From: DATKAS01 sp963733765
GTDB lineage: Bacteria > Actinomycetota > Acidimicrobiia > Acidimicrobiales > DATKAS01
Direction: 5' to 3'
NCBI GenBank assembly: GCA_963733765.1
Contig: CAVTEI010000003.1
Coordinates: forward strand, 2,356,001-2,420,000
Length of the DNA stretch: 64,000 nt
How positions within the stretch are numbered: position 1 is the first letter of the stretch; the number at the start of each line of letters is the position of its first letter. Below the pieces are notes generated by a model. The model saw only the letters and a list, made by a program, of their open reading frames with translations, did not search any database and was not told the origin of the DNA. Of the stretch, positions 45,042 to 53,774 are shown piece by piece. The translations under genes and the position numbers were made by a program.

Positions 45042-45641
45042 CTAGCGAGCGGACGCCTTCAGCGCGGAGCGTGCCGCCTCGGTCTCGGTGTGCGCGCCGG
45101 TCGTCGACAGCTTTCCGCCGTCCGACTCGAGGTGGGCCCGGACGAACCAGTGGTACTGCTCGAGGTCGCCGAGCTGGCCGATGAGCATGTCCTGGGTCAC
45201 GAGGTCGAGGTTCTCGACGGCGTCGGCGGTCTTGCGGTGCGCTTCGATGACGCCGACGTAGACGAGATCGAGGGCGCCGAGGTGCTCGATGGCCATCGCT
45301 CGCCCGAGCGCATAGTCGTCCCAGGTCCGGGCCTTGTCGAGGTAGCCGATGAGGCCGTTCGGCGGCACGCCGAGAGTGGCGATGCGCTCGGCCGTGGTGT
45401 CGACCATGGCCTGGACACCGGCGACCTGCGGGTCGAGCATCTCGTGGACGGCGATGAAGTTCGGCCCGACCACGTTCCAGTGGATGTGCTTCAGCGTGAG
45501 GGCCAAGTCGATGAGCGTGACGAGCCGCTCCTGCAGCAGCGCTGCGACCTTCCCCGACGCCTTGACATCGAGGCCGGGGACGGCGAACGAAGCCCGGGGA
45601 TCGCGTCCGTTGCCGCGGGACTGAGTGGTGTTCTTTGCCAT
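45042..45641 (-). CDS. dps: Dps-family DNA-binding ferritin
   Basis: A 199-aa dodecamer-forming miniferritin that stores iron and protects DNA from oxidants. The ferroxidase residues are in HIHWNVVGPNFIAVHEMLD and a later D/E set. The N-terminal tail (MAKNTTQSRGNGRDPR) is basic and could bind DNA. The ATG at 45641 is chosen; the frame extends upstream without similarity. Divergent from csbD, both stress genes. Confidence 0.9.
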   Translation of the reverse strand: MAKNTTQSRGNGRDPRASFAVPGLDVKASGKVAALLQERLVTLIDLALTLKHIHWNVVGPNFIAVHEMLDPQVAGVQAMVDTTAERIATLGVPPNGLIGYLDKARTWDDYALGRAMAIEHLGALDLVYVGVIEAHRKTADAVENLDLVTQDMLIGQLGDLEQYHWFVRAHLESDGGKLSTTGAHTETEAARSALKASAR

Positions 45642-45735
45642 GACGGTCCCGTACCCGGGTCCGTCACGTTTGATCCGGGATGCTCCGGGTACATGTCGGT
45701 CCGTCCGCCTACCCCCAATGAACAGGAGACGTCCG

Positions 45736-45927
45736 ATGAGTGAAGGCAAGAGCGACGACATCAAGGGTCGAGTCAAGGAAGCCGCTGGAGTTCTCACCGG
45801 TGACGAGGATCTCGAGCGTGAAGGCAAGGTCGATCAGGCCGGCGCGTCGGTGAAGAAGACGGCCGAGAAGGCGAAGGACAAGGTCGACGACGTGGTTGAC
45901 ACCGTCAAGGACAAGCTCACCAAGTAG
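45736..45927 (+). CDS. CsbD-family stress protein
   Basis: A 63-aa, Lys/Asp-rich helical protein with SDDIKGRVKEAAGVLTGDEDLEREGKVDQ, the CsbD signature. CsbD proteins are sigma-B-type stress proteins of unknown mechanism. The gene has its own perfect terminator. Confidence 0.85.
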   Translation: MSEGKSDDIKGRVKEAAGVLTGDEDLEREGKVDQAGASVKKTAEKAKDKVDDVVDTVKDKLTK

Positions 45928-45946
45928 CTCCCAAACCTTCTTCAAG

Positions 45947-45983
45947 GTGACGAGCCCGAGGCATCCGCCCTCGGGCTCGTCAC
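45947..45983 (+). terminator. Perfect intrinsic terminator after csbD
   Basis: A perfect 15-bp inverted repeat (45947-45961 with 45969-45983) around a 7-nt loop, 19 nt after the csbD stop, followed by TGTTTTG. One of the clearest terminators in the window. Confidence 0.85.
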
Positions 45984-46019
45984 TGTTTTGCCCCCGAATG
46001 CCGCGGGTATGGAGCGCGC

Positions 46020-47231
46020 ATGCACCCCCTTGTCGTTGGTACCTACCCGCCCCGACTCTGCGGAATTGCCACGTTCACCGCTGACGTCGTGGACGCGATC
46101 GCGGCGATTCCCGAGGTCAAGCGCCCCGTAGTGGCAGCCGTGATGACGCGCGACGAACCCCGGCGACCACATGCAGCGAGCTCGGACATCGGGGCGGTCA
46201 TCGAGCAGGAGAGCTGGGCGAGCTACCGATCCGCCGCCCTCGTCGCCAACACCTTCGACGTCGTGCTGATCGAGCACGAGTTCGGCATCTTCGGCGGGCC
46301 TGACGGTGAGATGCTCCTCGGGTTTGTCGACGCGCTCGACGTGCCGTTCGTCGTCTCTCTTCACACCGTGTTACCGGAGCCCACCCCCAACCAGAAGCGT
46401 GTGCTGCGGCGGCTCGGCGAACGGGCCGCGGCGGTGATGGTGTTCACCGCGACGGCTCGGAGGATCCTGGTCGATCAGGGAGTGGTGCGGGCCGGGAAGA
46501 TCCGCATCGTGCCCCACGGCGCCCCGTCGGAGCTGTTCGAGCGCCGCGATGCTGACGACGCCAAGAGCATCTTCGGCGTACCCGGCCGGCCCGTGGTCTC
46601 CACGTTCGGGCTCCTGTCCTCGGGAAAGGGCATCGAGGTCGCTCTCCGAGCCATCGAGGCCGTTCGCGAGGTTGTTCCGGACGTCGTCTACATCGTCGCA
46701 GGCCAGACCCACCCGGGCGTGCTCCGCGTCGAGGGGGAGCGCTATCGATCGGAGCTGATGCGCCTCGTCGACGCCCTCGATCTCGCGGAGAACGTGAGAT
46801 TCGTCGACCGGTTCATGGACCTCGACGACCTTGCCGATCTGCTCGCAGCGACGGACGTGTTCTGCACGCCGTACCGCAACGGCGACCAGATCGTCTCAGG
46901 TGCCCTGACGTTTGCGATTGCCGCGGGGCGGCCAACGGTGTCGACGCCCTACCGGTACGCGCAGGACCTGCTGGGTGAGGGCGCGGGGCGCCTGGTGCCG
47001 TTTGACTCGCCGGGACCGCTCGCCGTCGAGATCGTCGAGCTCCTCACGTGTCCGGACGCCCTCGCGGAGGCGCAACGAGCGGCTGAGCGAACCGGCGCTT
47101 CGTTGTCGTGGCCCGAGGTGGGTCGCCACACGGCCGACGTGCTTTGGGAGGCGATGCAGTCCCACCGGCTGCGAGGCTGGATCCCGCTTGCCGCTCGCCC
47201 CGTGACTGCCCTGGCGTCGATCACCGCATGA
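46020..47231 (+). CDS. Glycosyltransferase family 4 protein
   Basis: A 403-aa cytosolic GT-B fold enzyme. It starts VVGTYPPRLCGIATF, a nucleotide-sugar transferase N-terminus. IVPHGAP marks the interdomain region. The C-terminal donor domain has STFGLLSSGKGIEVALRA and the E-rich end of GT4 is changed (VSGALTFAIAAGRPTVSTPY). Donor and acceptor unknown. It stands alone between two terminators. Confidence 0.82.
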   Translation: MHPLVVGTYPPRLCGIATFTADVVDAIAAIPEVKRPVVAAVMTRDEPRRPHAASSDIGAVIEQESWASYRSAALVANTFDVVLIEHEFGIFGGPDGEMLLGFVDALDVPFVVSLHTVLPEPTPNQKRVLRRLGERAAAVMVFTATARRILVDQGVVRAGKIRIVPHGAPSELFERRDADDAKSIFGVPGRPVVSTFGLLSSGKGIEVALRAIEAVREVVPDVVYIVAGQTHPGVLRVEGERYRSELMRLVDALDLAENVRFVDRFMDLDDLADLLAATDVFCTPYRNGDQIVSGALTFAIAAGRPTVSTPYRYAQDLLGEGAGRLVPFDSPGPLAVEIVELLTCPDALAEAQRAAERTGASLSWPEVGRHTADVLWEAMQSHRLRGWIPLAARPVTALASITA

Positions 47232-47246
47232 GTCCCGTCGGACGTC

Positions 47247-47285
47247 GAAGCGCCCGGGAGCCGGTGAGGGCTCGCCGGGCGCTTC
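47247..47285. terminator. Bidirectional terminator between convergent genes
   Basis: GAAGCGCCCGG pairs with CCGGGCGCTTC (11 bp, perfect), enclosing an inner GAGCC/GGCTC hairpin. It serves both the GT4 gene and the convergent proline-rich gene. Confidence 0.75.
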
Positions 47286-47303
47286 GGGCTTCCTGCGTGC
47301 GGT

Positions 47304-47465
47304 TCAGGCCTTGGGCCCGTCGGGCTCGGGCAGCGGAGGAGCAGGGACAGGCGGGGGCACGTCCCCGGGCGCCGGAAGCGGCTCGGGCGGCGGCGGGGCC
47401 GGAACGGGCTCCGGCTCCGCCGGCGGCGGTTGTACGTCAGGGTGCGACGGGTCGGGCACGCTCAC
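47304..47465 (-). CDS. Proline-rich peptide (53 aa)
   Basis: A 53-aa ORF with a GTG start overlapping the stop of the upstream membrane protein (GTGA). Over 40% of residues are proline, in PEPVPAPPPPEPLPAPGD-like runs, with acidic spacing. It is coupled to the membrane protein, whose own N-terminus is also proline-rich, and could be an extended cytosolic or surface partner. The Gly-rich plus-strand ORF is its antisense. Confidence 0.5.
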   Translation of the reverse strand: MSVPDPSHPDVQPPPAEPEPVPAPPPPEPLPAPGDVPPPVPAPPLPEPDGPKA

Positions 47466-48037
47466 GCGCGCACCTCGGAGCGTTCCTGCACCTCAGAACG
47501 ACGGACCGAACGGGTGGGGAGGAAGCCGGCGAGCAGCGCTAGACCACCGATGCCCATCAGCACCCAGCCGAGCGCCTGCTCGGTGCGCAGGTCAGCGAGC
47601 AGCTCGTCGGAGGCGGCGACCACGACAAGGCCGCCGATCGCGATGAGCGCACCGATGAAGCCCCCGAACCGGCGGCCGTGCGGGGTGAGCGACGCGCCGA
47701 TGAGCAGCAGGCCAGCTGCCAGCTCGGCGATGCCGAGCGCAGTGGACTGGGTGATGTTGAAGATCTCGGTCGTCTGCTCCGCGAGGGGGCTGTCGAAGCC
47801 GGCCCTCGCCATCGTCACCGCGCCTCCCGCGGCGAGAGCGATACCGCAGGCCGCATGTACGAACTGCGCGACCGAGAAGGTCGAGCGTGTCTGCTTGACG
47901 GTGTAGCCGCGGTCGCGATCTTCGTACGGAAGGTCGCGGTAGACGGGCGGAGGTACGCGTTCGTCGACGACCGGAGGCGGCAAGGGCTCCTCGGTGACGA
48001 CGATGGGCTGATCGGGGAGCGTTCGTCGATCGGACAT
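47462..48037 (-). CDS. Four-helix membrane protein with Pro-rich cytosolic start
   Basis: A 191-aa protein. Residues 1-50 are polar and Pro-rich; then four helices (about 55-75, 95-117, 124-146, 158-178). GAGGAAAC precedes the ATG at 48037. A DoxX-like or DUF-type membrane protein; not recognised. Its stop overlaps the proline-rich gene. Confidence 0.7.
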   Translation of the reverse strand: MSDRRTLPDQPIVVTEEPLPPPVVDERVPPPVYRDLPYEDRDRGYTVKQTRSTFSVAQFVHAACGIALAAGGAVTMARAGFDSPLAEQTTEIFNITQSTALGIAELAAGLLLIGASLTPHGRRFGGFIGALIAIGGLVVVAASDELLADLRTEQALGWVLMGIGGLALLAGFLPTRSVRRSEVQERSEVRA

Positions 48038-48121
48038 TGTGTGTTTCCTCCTTCGGGGATGGACCCACTCGCCCTGTACCCCGACGTGGGCACACTCATT
48101 CACCGCCGCGCGGGAGGATCC

Positions 48122-48881
48122 TCAGGAAAGCGCCGACTGCAGGCGCGCGAGGCTCGAGCGCAGCAGGCGCGAGACGTGCACCTGGCTCGTCCCGACCTGC
48201 GCGGCGATCTCGCTCTGGGTGAGTCCCTCGTAGAAGCGGAGCTCGACGATCTTGCGTTCTCGCGGCGGGAGCTTCGCGAGCGCGGCGTGCAACGCGACGC
48301 GTTCTGGTGTCGACGTCAGTTGCATGTCCTCGAAGCCGAGCACCGGGCCGTCCTCGGCCGACGGCCCGTCGTCGTCGGGGTCGCCTCCACCCGACGCGGC
48401 CAACGGCAGAGCGCGGTACGCGGCGGAGGCGTCGAGCGCCTCGAGGACCAGGTCCTCTGAGACCTCGAGACGGATCGCGATCTCGTCGATGCGCGGTGAG
48501 CGTCCGAGCTCGTGACTGAGCTCGTTCGTCACCTTCGTGACTTCGAGGCTGAGCTCTTTCGCTCGCCGAGTCACCTTCAACGACCAGGTGGCGTCTCGGA
48601 AGTGGCGGCGCACTTCCCCGAGCACGCTCGGCATCGCGTAGGCAGGGAACGTCGAGCCGTGGTCGGGATCGAACCGGTCCATCGCCTTGACGAGGCCGAG
48701 GCGAGCGACCTGGATGAGGTCGTCGAGAGGTTCGCCGCGGTCCATGAACCGGCGCGCGATGTGACTCGCGATCCAGAGGTGGTCCTGGATGAGCTCGTCG
48801 CGCAGACGGGGGTCACCGGTGTCTCGATACGCGCGCGAAGCGCTCGTCGGGTTGACGTTCGGGTTGACGTTCTTGGCTCAC
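48122..48881 (-). CDS. sigF: SigF/SigB-type stress sigma factor (frame broken by one extra base)
   Basis: An alternative sigma-70 factor, about 252 aa when repaired. GTG start (VSQERQPERQPDERFAR), then after one extra base near 48830, YRDTGDPRLRDELIQDHLWIASHIARRFMDRGEPLDDLIQVA continues region 2. Region 3 (VTRRAKELSLEV) and region 4 (LTQSEIAAQVGTSQVHVSRLL) follow. It begins 8 nt after its RsbW-type anti-sigma gene, so the pair form a partner-switching unit that probably also answers the RsbU-RsbW-RsbV operon at 42.5-45 kb. Confidence 0.85.
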
Positions 48882-48889
48882 GCGTTGCC

Positions 48890-49294
48890 TCAGCTGGCTC
48901 GTTTGGTGAGCGATGCGACGAGCAGCCGCCCTCGGTCGCGACCGAGTAGGTGTCGGCGACGACGCCGAGGATCTGCTCGGACAGCACGAATCGCTCCGGG
49001 TCGCCGTGCGCGCTCGGCCGGCGTCTGTGCCGAGACGTGCACCTCCGAATCGGTGACCTCGAAGCGCATAGTGAGGTCGGCGCCGTCGCCGCCCTCGACC
49101 ATCATCACGACGAGCTCGTCCACACCGATTCGAAGGTCATCGGAATCGTCGACCGAGAATCCGGCCATGCTCCCGAGTGCGGTCGCGGTGAGGCGGGCGA
49201 TGCGCGCCATACGGCTGTCGGCAGGCAAGGTCAACACGATCGGACCGTCGACCGCGCGTAGCTCTCGGGTGGGGCTTGGTTCTTCGCTCTGCAC
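48890..49294 (-). CDS. RsbW-like anti-sigma factor of SigF (two compensating shifts)
   Basis: The GHKL-type N-terminal half is clear (DGPIVLTLPADSRMARIARLTATALGSMAG; DDLRIGVDELVVMMVEGG). The native reading then becomes Arg-rich. A different frame between about 49012 and 48926 gives GDPERFVLSEQILGVVADTYSVATEGG, which fits the family. The original frame resumes as RLLVASLTKRAS. One extra and one missing base would explain it. I start at the GTG at 49294, where GGAGG sits upstream. Presumed SigF kinase/anti-sigma. Confidence 0.7.
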   Translation of the reverse strand: MQSEEPSPTRELRAVDGPIVLTLPADSRMARIARLTATALGSMAGFSVDDSDDLRIGVDELVVMMVEGGDGADLTMRFEVTDSEVHVSAQTPAERARRPGAIRAVRADPRRRRRHLLGRDRGRLLVASLTKRAS

Positions 49295-49395
49295 GGTGGC
49301 CTCCGGGCGCGGGACGTCGTCCGACCATACCCACGGGGCCACCGCGGCAAACAGTGAGCAGGGCGAACAGACGGCTCAGCGTCGTATCGTGCGGC

Positions 49396-49944
49396 ATGCG
49401 CGTGCGACGGGTGGTCACTGGTCACGACTCGAACGGCAAGGCAGTGGTGGCGAGCGATGACGAGGTCGACGCGACGACGATCGCGCTCGCCCCCGGCTCC
49501 GAGTTCCATCGCCTCTGGGGAGGCGATGCCGCACCCTCGTTCCCCGACGCGGGCGAGCCGCCCTCACAGGCGGCCTACTTCCCGCCCGTCGGTGGCTTCC
49601 GCTTCGGTTTGTTCTCGGTGCCACCTGCAGGTACCCCCAGTGGCGACGTCGACCTGCCGACCGCGTTCGCGGAGATGGAGGAGAAGTTGCCGGGGCTCGC
49701 CGGTCACATGGAGCCGGACGCACCGGGAATGCACACGACGGCGACCATCGACTTCGAGGTCGTGCTCGACGGGGAGGTGTGGCTCGAGCTCGACGACGGC
49801 GTCGAGGTGCACTTGAAGCCCGGGGACTGCGTCGTGCAGAACGGCACGCGTCACGCCTGGCGCAACCGTGGCACTGTCCCCGCCCGGCTCGCCGTCTTCA
49901 TCGTGGGAGCGCACCACAGTGGTCCGCAGTTCGCAGCATCCTGA
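49396..49944 (+). CDS. Cupin-domain protein
   Basis: About 182 aa. The C-terminal cupin barrel has MHTTATIDFEVVLDGEVWLEL and LKPGDCVVQNGTRHAWRN (second cupin motif with His). Its expected first-motif histidines are only partly present. TATCGT stands 5 nt before the ATG, close to the leaderless pattern. A sugar- or metal-binding role is possible; substrate unknown. Confidence 0.78.
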   Translation: MRVRRVVTGHDSNGKAVVASDDEVDATTIALAPGSEFHRLWGGDAAPSFPDAGEPPSQAAYFPPVGGFRFGLFSVPPAGTPSGDVDLPTAFAEMEEKLPGLAGHMEPDAPGMHTTATIDFEVVLDGEVWLELDDGVEVHLKPGDCVVQNGTRHAWRNRGTVPARLAVFIVGAHHSGPQFAAS

Positions 49945-49962
49945 CCACGCACCGTCGGCCAG

Positions 49963-49974
49963 TACCTTGAAGTG
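49963..49974 (+). promoter_or_regulatory. Leaderless -10 element (TACCTT) of pimA
   Basis: TACCTT at 49963-49968, six bases, then GTG at 49975. It favours the second of two adjacent GTG codons as the pimA start. Confidence 0.45.
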
Positions 49975-51051
49975 GTGCGCGTCGGCCTTGTATGCCCCTA
50001 CAGCCTGAGCGTGCCAGGGGGCGTCCAGACCCAAGTGCTCGGGTTGGCCCGCGCGCTGCGCAAGCTCGGCCACGAGGCGCGGCTGCTCGCACCGTGCGAT
50101 GGCCCGCCGCCCGACGCCGGCGTGACGCCGCTCGGCAACAGCATCGCCACGTCGGCCAACGGCTCGATCGCACCGCTTGCCCCCGACCCGGCGGCCGCAC
50201 TCCGCACGATCAGGGCACTCCGAGACGAAGACTTCGACGTGCTGCATCTGCACGAGCCGCTCGCGCCCGGCCCGACAGTGACGACCGCCTTGTTCGCGAG
50301 CTGTCCGATGGTGGGCACATTCCACGCGGCGGGGGACAGTGCCGCGTACAGGTACCTGGTGCCGCTCACGCGTTGGGTGGCGAAGAAGCTCACCGTGAGA
50401 TGCGCCGTGTCAGAGGACGCGCGAACGATGGCGCATCGGGCTCTGGGCGGCGAGTACCGCCTTCTCTTCAATGGCATCGAGATCGAGCTGTACGCCAAGG
50501 CAGCTCCCACGCCCACCGCGGGACCCACGATCTTCTTCATTGGGCGGCACGAACCCCGAAAAGGCCTCGACGTGCTTCTCGACGCGATGGCGCTCTTACC
50601 CACGGACGTGAAGCTGTGGGTGGGCAGCGACGGTCCTGACACCGCGGAGCTGCGAGCGCAGGTGGCCGGCGATCCCCGAATCGAGTGGCTCGGGCGCCTC
50701 AGCGACGCCGAGAAGGCGGCCCGCATGCGGGGCGCCGATGTGTTCTGCGCACCATCACTCCGGGGAGAGTCGTTCGGCGTCGTGCTGCTCGAGGCAATGG
50801 CGGCGCACACGCCGGTCGTCGCGAGCGATCTCCCCGGATACCGAAATGTGGCCGTGGCCGACCGCGATGCCCTCCTCGCCCCTCCCGGCGATGCGTCGGC
50901 GTTGGCGGAGGCGCTCCGGCGGGTGCTCGACGATGCATCGCTGGCCGCTCGTCTGGCCGACGCCGGGGATGCCCGCGCCGCCAGGTTCTCGATGGAGTCG
51001 CTGGCCGATCGCTACCTCGAGGTCTACGAGGCCGCTCTCGCCGCTCGCTGA
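49975..51051 (+). CDS. pimA: Phosphatidyl-myo-inositol mannosyltransferase
   Basis: GDP-mannose-dependent GT4 enzyme that adds the first mannose to phosphatidylinositol at the inner membrane face. The 358-aa protein starts VRVGLVCPYSLSVPGGVQ, as PimA does. LHLHEPLAPG follows. The C-terminal domain has FIGRHEPRKGLDVLLDA and ESFGVVLLEAMAAHTPVVASD with the catalytic GT4 acidic pair. Together with pgsA1 and the acyltransferase it completes the early PIM set in this window. Confidence 0.87.
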   Translation: MRVGLVCPYSLSVPGGVQTQVLGLARALRKLGHEARLLAPCDGPPPDAGVTPLGNSIATSANGSIAPLAPDPAAALRTIRALRDEDFDVLHLHEPLAPGPTVTTALFASCPMVGTFHAAGDSAAYRYLVPLTRWVAKKLTVRCAVSEDARTMAHRALGGEYRLLFNGIEIELYAKAAPTPTAGPTIFFIGRHEPRKGLDVLLDAMALLPTDVKLWVGSDGPDTAELRAQVAGDPRIEWLGRLSDAEKAARMRGADVFCAPSLRGESFGVVLLEAMAAHTPVVASDLPGYRNVAVADRDALLAPPGDASALAEALRRVLDDASLAARLADAGDARAARFSMESLADRYLEVYEAALAAR

Positions 51052-51092
51052 GCACGTCAAGGCTCTGACGGGGCCGAGCGGGCCCGAGACCG

Positions 51093-51098
51093 TATGAT
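51093..51098 (+). promoter_or_regulatory. -10 element (TATGAT) of the lemA-htpX operon
   Basis: TATGAT lies 50 nt before the lemA ATG, in the 97-nt gap after pimA. GAAGAAGGAGCGGG at the end of the leader provides the ribosome site, so this transcript is not leaderless. Confidence 0.4.
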
Positions 51099-51148
51099 GC
51101 CGGGCATCGCTGCGTCGCCGCAGCGCATCCTGTGGAAGAAGGAGCGGG

Positions 51149-51700
51149 ATGATCTGGCTGATTGTCATCATCGTGATCGTCGTGCTGCTGGTCGTGTGGG
51201 TGATCAGCATGTACAACGGCCTCGTCAAGCTGAAGAACCAGGTGGAGAGCTCCTGGGCCCAGATCGATGTGCAGCTCAAGCGCCGCATCGACCTCATCCC
51301 CAACCTCGTCGAAACGGTGAAGGGGTACGCGGCCCACGAGAAGGAGACTCTCGAGGGCGTCATCAACGCCCGAAACAAGGCCATGACGGCAAGCACGGTC
51401 GCTGATCAGGCCGCGGCCGACAACATGATCACCGGAGCCCTCAACAAGCTGTTCGCGCTGCAGGAGGCCTATCCGGACCTGAAGGCCAACCAGAACTTCC
51501 TCGCCCTGCAGGAAGAGCTCACCGCGACCGAAGGTCGTGTGGCGTACGCGCGGCAGTTCTACAACGACATCGTTCAGAAGTACAACACGAAGATCGCAAC
51601 CTTCCCGACCATGATCTTCGCCGGGATGCTTCGTTTCACCGAGCGCGAGTACTTCGAGGTCGAGGACGCGGACCGCGAGGTCCCCAAGGTCGAGTTCTAA
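51149..51700 (+). CDS. lemA: LemA-family membrane protein
   Basis: A 183-aa protein with one N-terminal helix (residues 2-23) and a long helical bundle. YNGLVKLKNQVESSWAQIDVQLKRRIDLIPNLVETVKGY is diagnostic of LemA. The family is often beside htpX, as here, but its mechanism is unknown. Confidence 0.92.
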   Translation: MIWLIVIIVIVVLLVVWVISMYNGLVKLKNQVESSWAQIDVQLKRRIDLIPNLVETVKGYAAHEKETLEGVINARNKAMTASTVADQAAADNMITGALNKLFALQEAYPDLKANQNFLALQEELTATEGRVAYARQFYNDIVQKYNTKIATFPTMIFAGMLRFTEREYFEVEDADREVPKVEF

Positions 51701-51759
51701 GCCCCATCCATCTCCCGCGCCGCTGACGTCAGCCGGCGCGCGTCCCTGGTACCTGTCCC

Positions 51760-52665
51760 CTGTACGAGCAGATCACCTCAAACAAGCGCAGATCCGCGGC
51801 GCTGATCATCGGTTTCGTCATCCTGCTCGTCGCAGTCGGTTGGGCGTTCAACGCTCTGCTCGGCTTCGGCGTGGTCGGTGCCCTCATCGCGCTCGCGCTC
51901 ACGGCCGCACTGACAATCGGCTCGTACTGGAAGTCCGACGCCGTCGCGTTGAAGGTCAGCCGAGCCAGACCGGCCGACCCTTTGGAGTATCGGCGTCTCT
52001 ACAACCTCGTCGAGGGGCTCACGATCGCGGGCGGCTTGCCGATGCCGCGCATCTACATCGTCGAGGACAGCGCGCCGAATGCTTTTGCCACCGGCCGGAA
52101 CCCAAAGCACGCCGCGATCGCTGTAACGACAGGACTACTGGAGAAGATGAATCGAGTCGAGCTCGAGGGGGTGCTTGCTCATGAGCTGAGCCATATCAAG
52201 AATTACGACATCCTCGTTTCGACACTGGCGGTGACCATGGTGGGCGCGATCGCACTGATCGCAGACATCGCCATCCGCATGCTCTGGTTCACCGGCGGTC
52301 GGCGCGACGACAATCGAGACGGCAACCCGGCGGGAGCCATCCTCGCGGTCGTCGGTTTCGCCCTCTTGATCCTCGCTCCACTGATCGCTCGCCTCATGCA
52401 GTTCGCGGTGAGCCGTCAGCGGGAGTCGCTCGCCGACGTGAGCGGAGTCGCGATGACTCGGTATCCGCCTGGCCTCATCTCGGCGCTCGAGAAGCTCCGC
52501 GACGACCAGACGGTGGTGGGATCCGCATCGCGAGCAACAGCACATCTCTGGATCGAGCAGCCCACGGCTCGCACCCGAGAAGAGGGCCGTATGTCCCGAA
52601 TCAACCGACTGTTTGACACCCATCCCCCCCTCGACGAGCGCATAGCTGCGCTCAAGGAGCTCTGA
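51760..52665 (+). CDS. htpX: HtpX-type M48 membrane metalloprotease, probable CTG start
   Basis: A zinc protease of the inner membrane that removes damaged membrane proteins. The catalytic LAHELSH and the third ligand in RQRESLAD are intact. The true N-terminus is LYEQITSNKRRSAALIIGF, as in other HtpX. The only start that fits is CTG at 51760, since a stop lies at 51724 and no ATG, GTG or TTG comes before the first helix. An ORF tool would begin at the GTG at 51871 and lose that helix. 301 aa from CTG. Confidence 0.85.
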   Translation: MYEQITSNKRRSAALIIGFVILLVAVGWAFNALLGFGVVGALIALALTAALTIGSYWKSDAVALKVSRARPADPLEYRRLYNLVEGLTIAGGLPMPRIYIVEDSAPNAFATGRNPKHAAIAVTTGLLEKMNRVELEGVLAHELSHIKNYDILVSTLAVTMVGAIALIADIAIRMLWFTGGRRDDNRDGNPAGAILAVVGFALLILAPLIARLMQFAVSRQRESLADVSGVAMTRYPPGLISALEKLRDDQTVVGSASRATAHLWIEQPTARTREEGRMSRINRLFDTHPPLDERIAALKEL

Positions 52666-52670
52666 TCGAC

Positions 52671-53732
52671 GTGCGCGCCAACACCCGGCGCCCCCTAGTC
52701 CTTCTCCTCGCGGCGGCGGCGCTTGCCCTCTCGGCATGCAGCGGCGGCGCGGAGGCCTCGACCGGCACCACCGGTGCCGGCACCTCGGAGTCGTCTTCGA
52801 CGTCGACCACGGCGAAGCCCACGACTACGACGGTGGCCCCCGTGTTCGCGCCGCTCACCGGGCTTCCGTCCGACGAGGCGTCGGCGGCACGCCCCGCCCT
52901 CGTCGTGAAGATCGACAATTACCCGACGGAAGCTCGCCCACAGTCCGGCCTCAACCAAGCCGACGTGGTGTTCGAGGAGCTCGTCGAGGGCATCACCCGG
53001 TTCGCCGCCGTCTTCCAGAGCGAGAACGCCGATCCCGTCGGGCCCATTCGGTCAGCGCGCACAAGCGACGTCAACATCATGGCGCAGCTCGGACGGCCGC
53101 TCTTGGCGTGGTCCGGCGGCAATCCCGGCGTGACGCGCGCGATCCAGAACGCGAACATCGACAACCTGACGCCTGACCGGTACGAGTCGGCATACTTCCG
53201 TCTTTCGGAGCGCAGGCGTCCGCACAACTACTACTCGAACACCTCGACGCTGTTCTCGCTGGCGACCGACGCGACCCCTGTGCCCGCGCCGCTGTTCCAG
53301 TACCGCGCCGAGGGTGATCCCCTTCCGCCGACCGCGCAGCCTTCGGGTGGCGTGAACATCGTCTACACGGGTGGCCTGAAGGTCGACTACGCGTGGAACG
53401 AGACGCTGAAGGGCTGGGCGCGCTTCCAGAGCGGAACCGCCCATGTCGACATGGCGGGCTTCCAGATCGCGCCGGCGAACGTCGTCGTCATGTTCACCGA
53501 GTACACCCGCAGCCCGGCCGATCCCATCTCGCCTGAGGCGCAGACAGTGGGTAGCGGCGAGGTGTGGGTGTTCACCGCGGGTTCGATCATCCCCGGGCGC
53601 TGGGATCGCCCCGACCCCACGAAGCCGGCGACGTTGACCGACGGCAACGGGCAGCCGATCCTGCTGACCCCGGGCCGCACTTGGGTCGCGTTGCCGAAGA
53701 GTGGCAGCGCCGTGCCCGTGCCTCCGAGCTAG
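52671..53732 (+). CDS. DUF3048 lipoprotein
   Basis: A 353-aa lipoprotein (lipobox LSAC, about residue 23). A Thr-rich linker (about 28-60) precedes two DUF3048 domains, with PALVVKIDNYPTEARPQSGLNQADVVFEELVEGITRF in the first and a FRLSERRRPHNYYSNT middle. The family (YerB-like) is of unknown function. The gap to htpX is only 5 nt, so it is likely co-transcribed with lemA-htpX. Confidence 0.85.
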   Translation: MRANTRRPLVLLLAAAALALSACSGGAEASTGTTGAGTSESSSTSTTAKPTTTTVAPVFAPLTGLPSDEASAARPALVVKIDNYPTEARPQSGLNQADVVFEELVEGITRFAAVFQSENADPVGPIRSARTSDVNIMAQLGRPLLAWSGGNPGVTRAIQNANIDNLTPDRYESAYFRLSERRRPHNYYSNTSTLFSLATDATPVPAPLFQYRAEGDPLPPTAQPSGGVNIVYTGGLKVDYAWNETLKGWARFQSGTAHVDMAGFQIAPANVVVMFTEYTRSPADPISPEAQTVGSGEVWVFTAGSIIPGRWDRPDPTKPATLTDGNGQPILLTPGRTWVALPKSGSAVPVPPS

Positions 53733-53774
53733 GCGTCGCGACCAAACGCCGGGGGAGCGTGCAAGGGCGACCCC

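Noticed and set aside
47311..47646. Gly/Ser-rich plus-strand ORF
   Set aside because: Antisense of the coupled proline-rich peptide and of the membrane protein gene.
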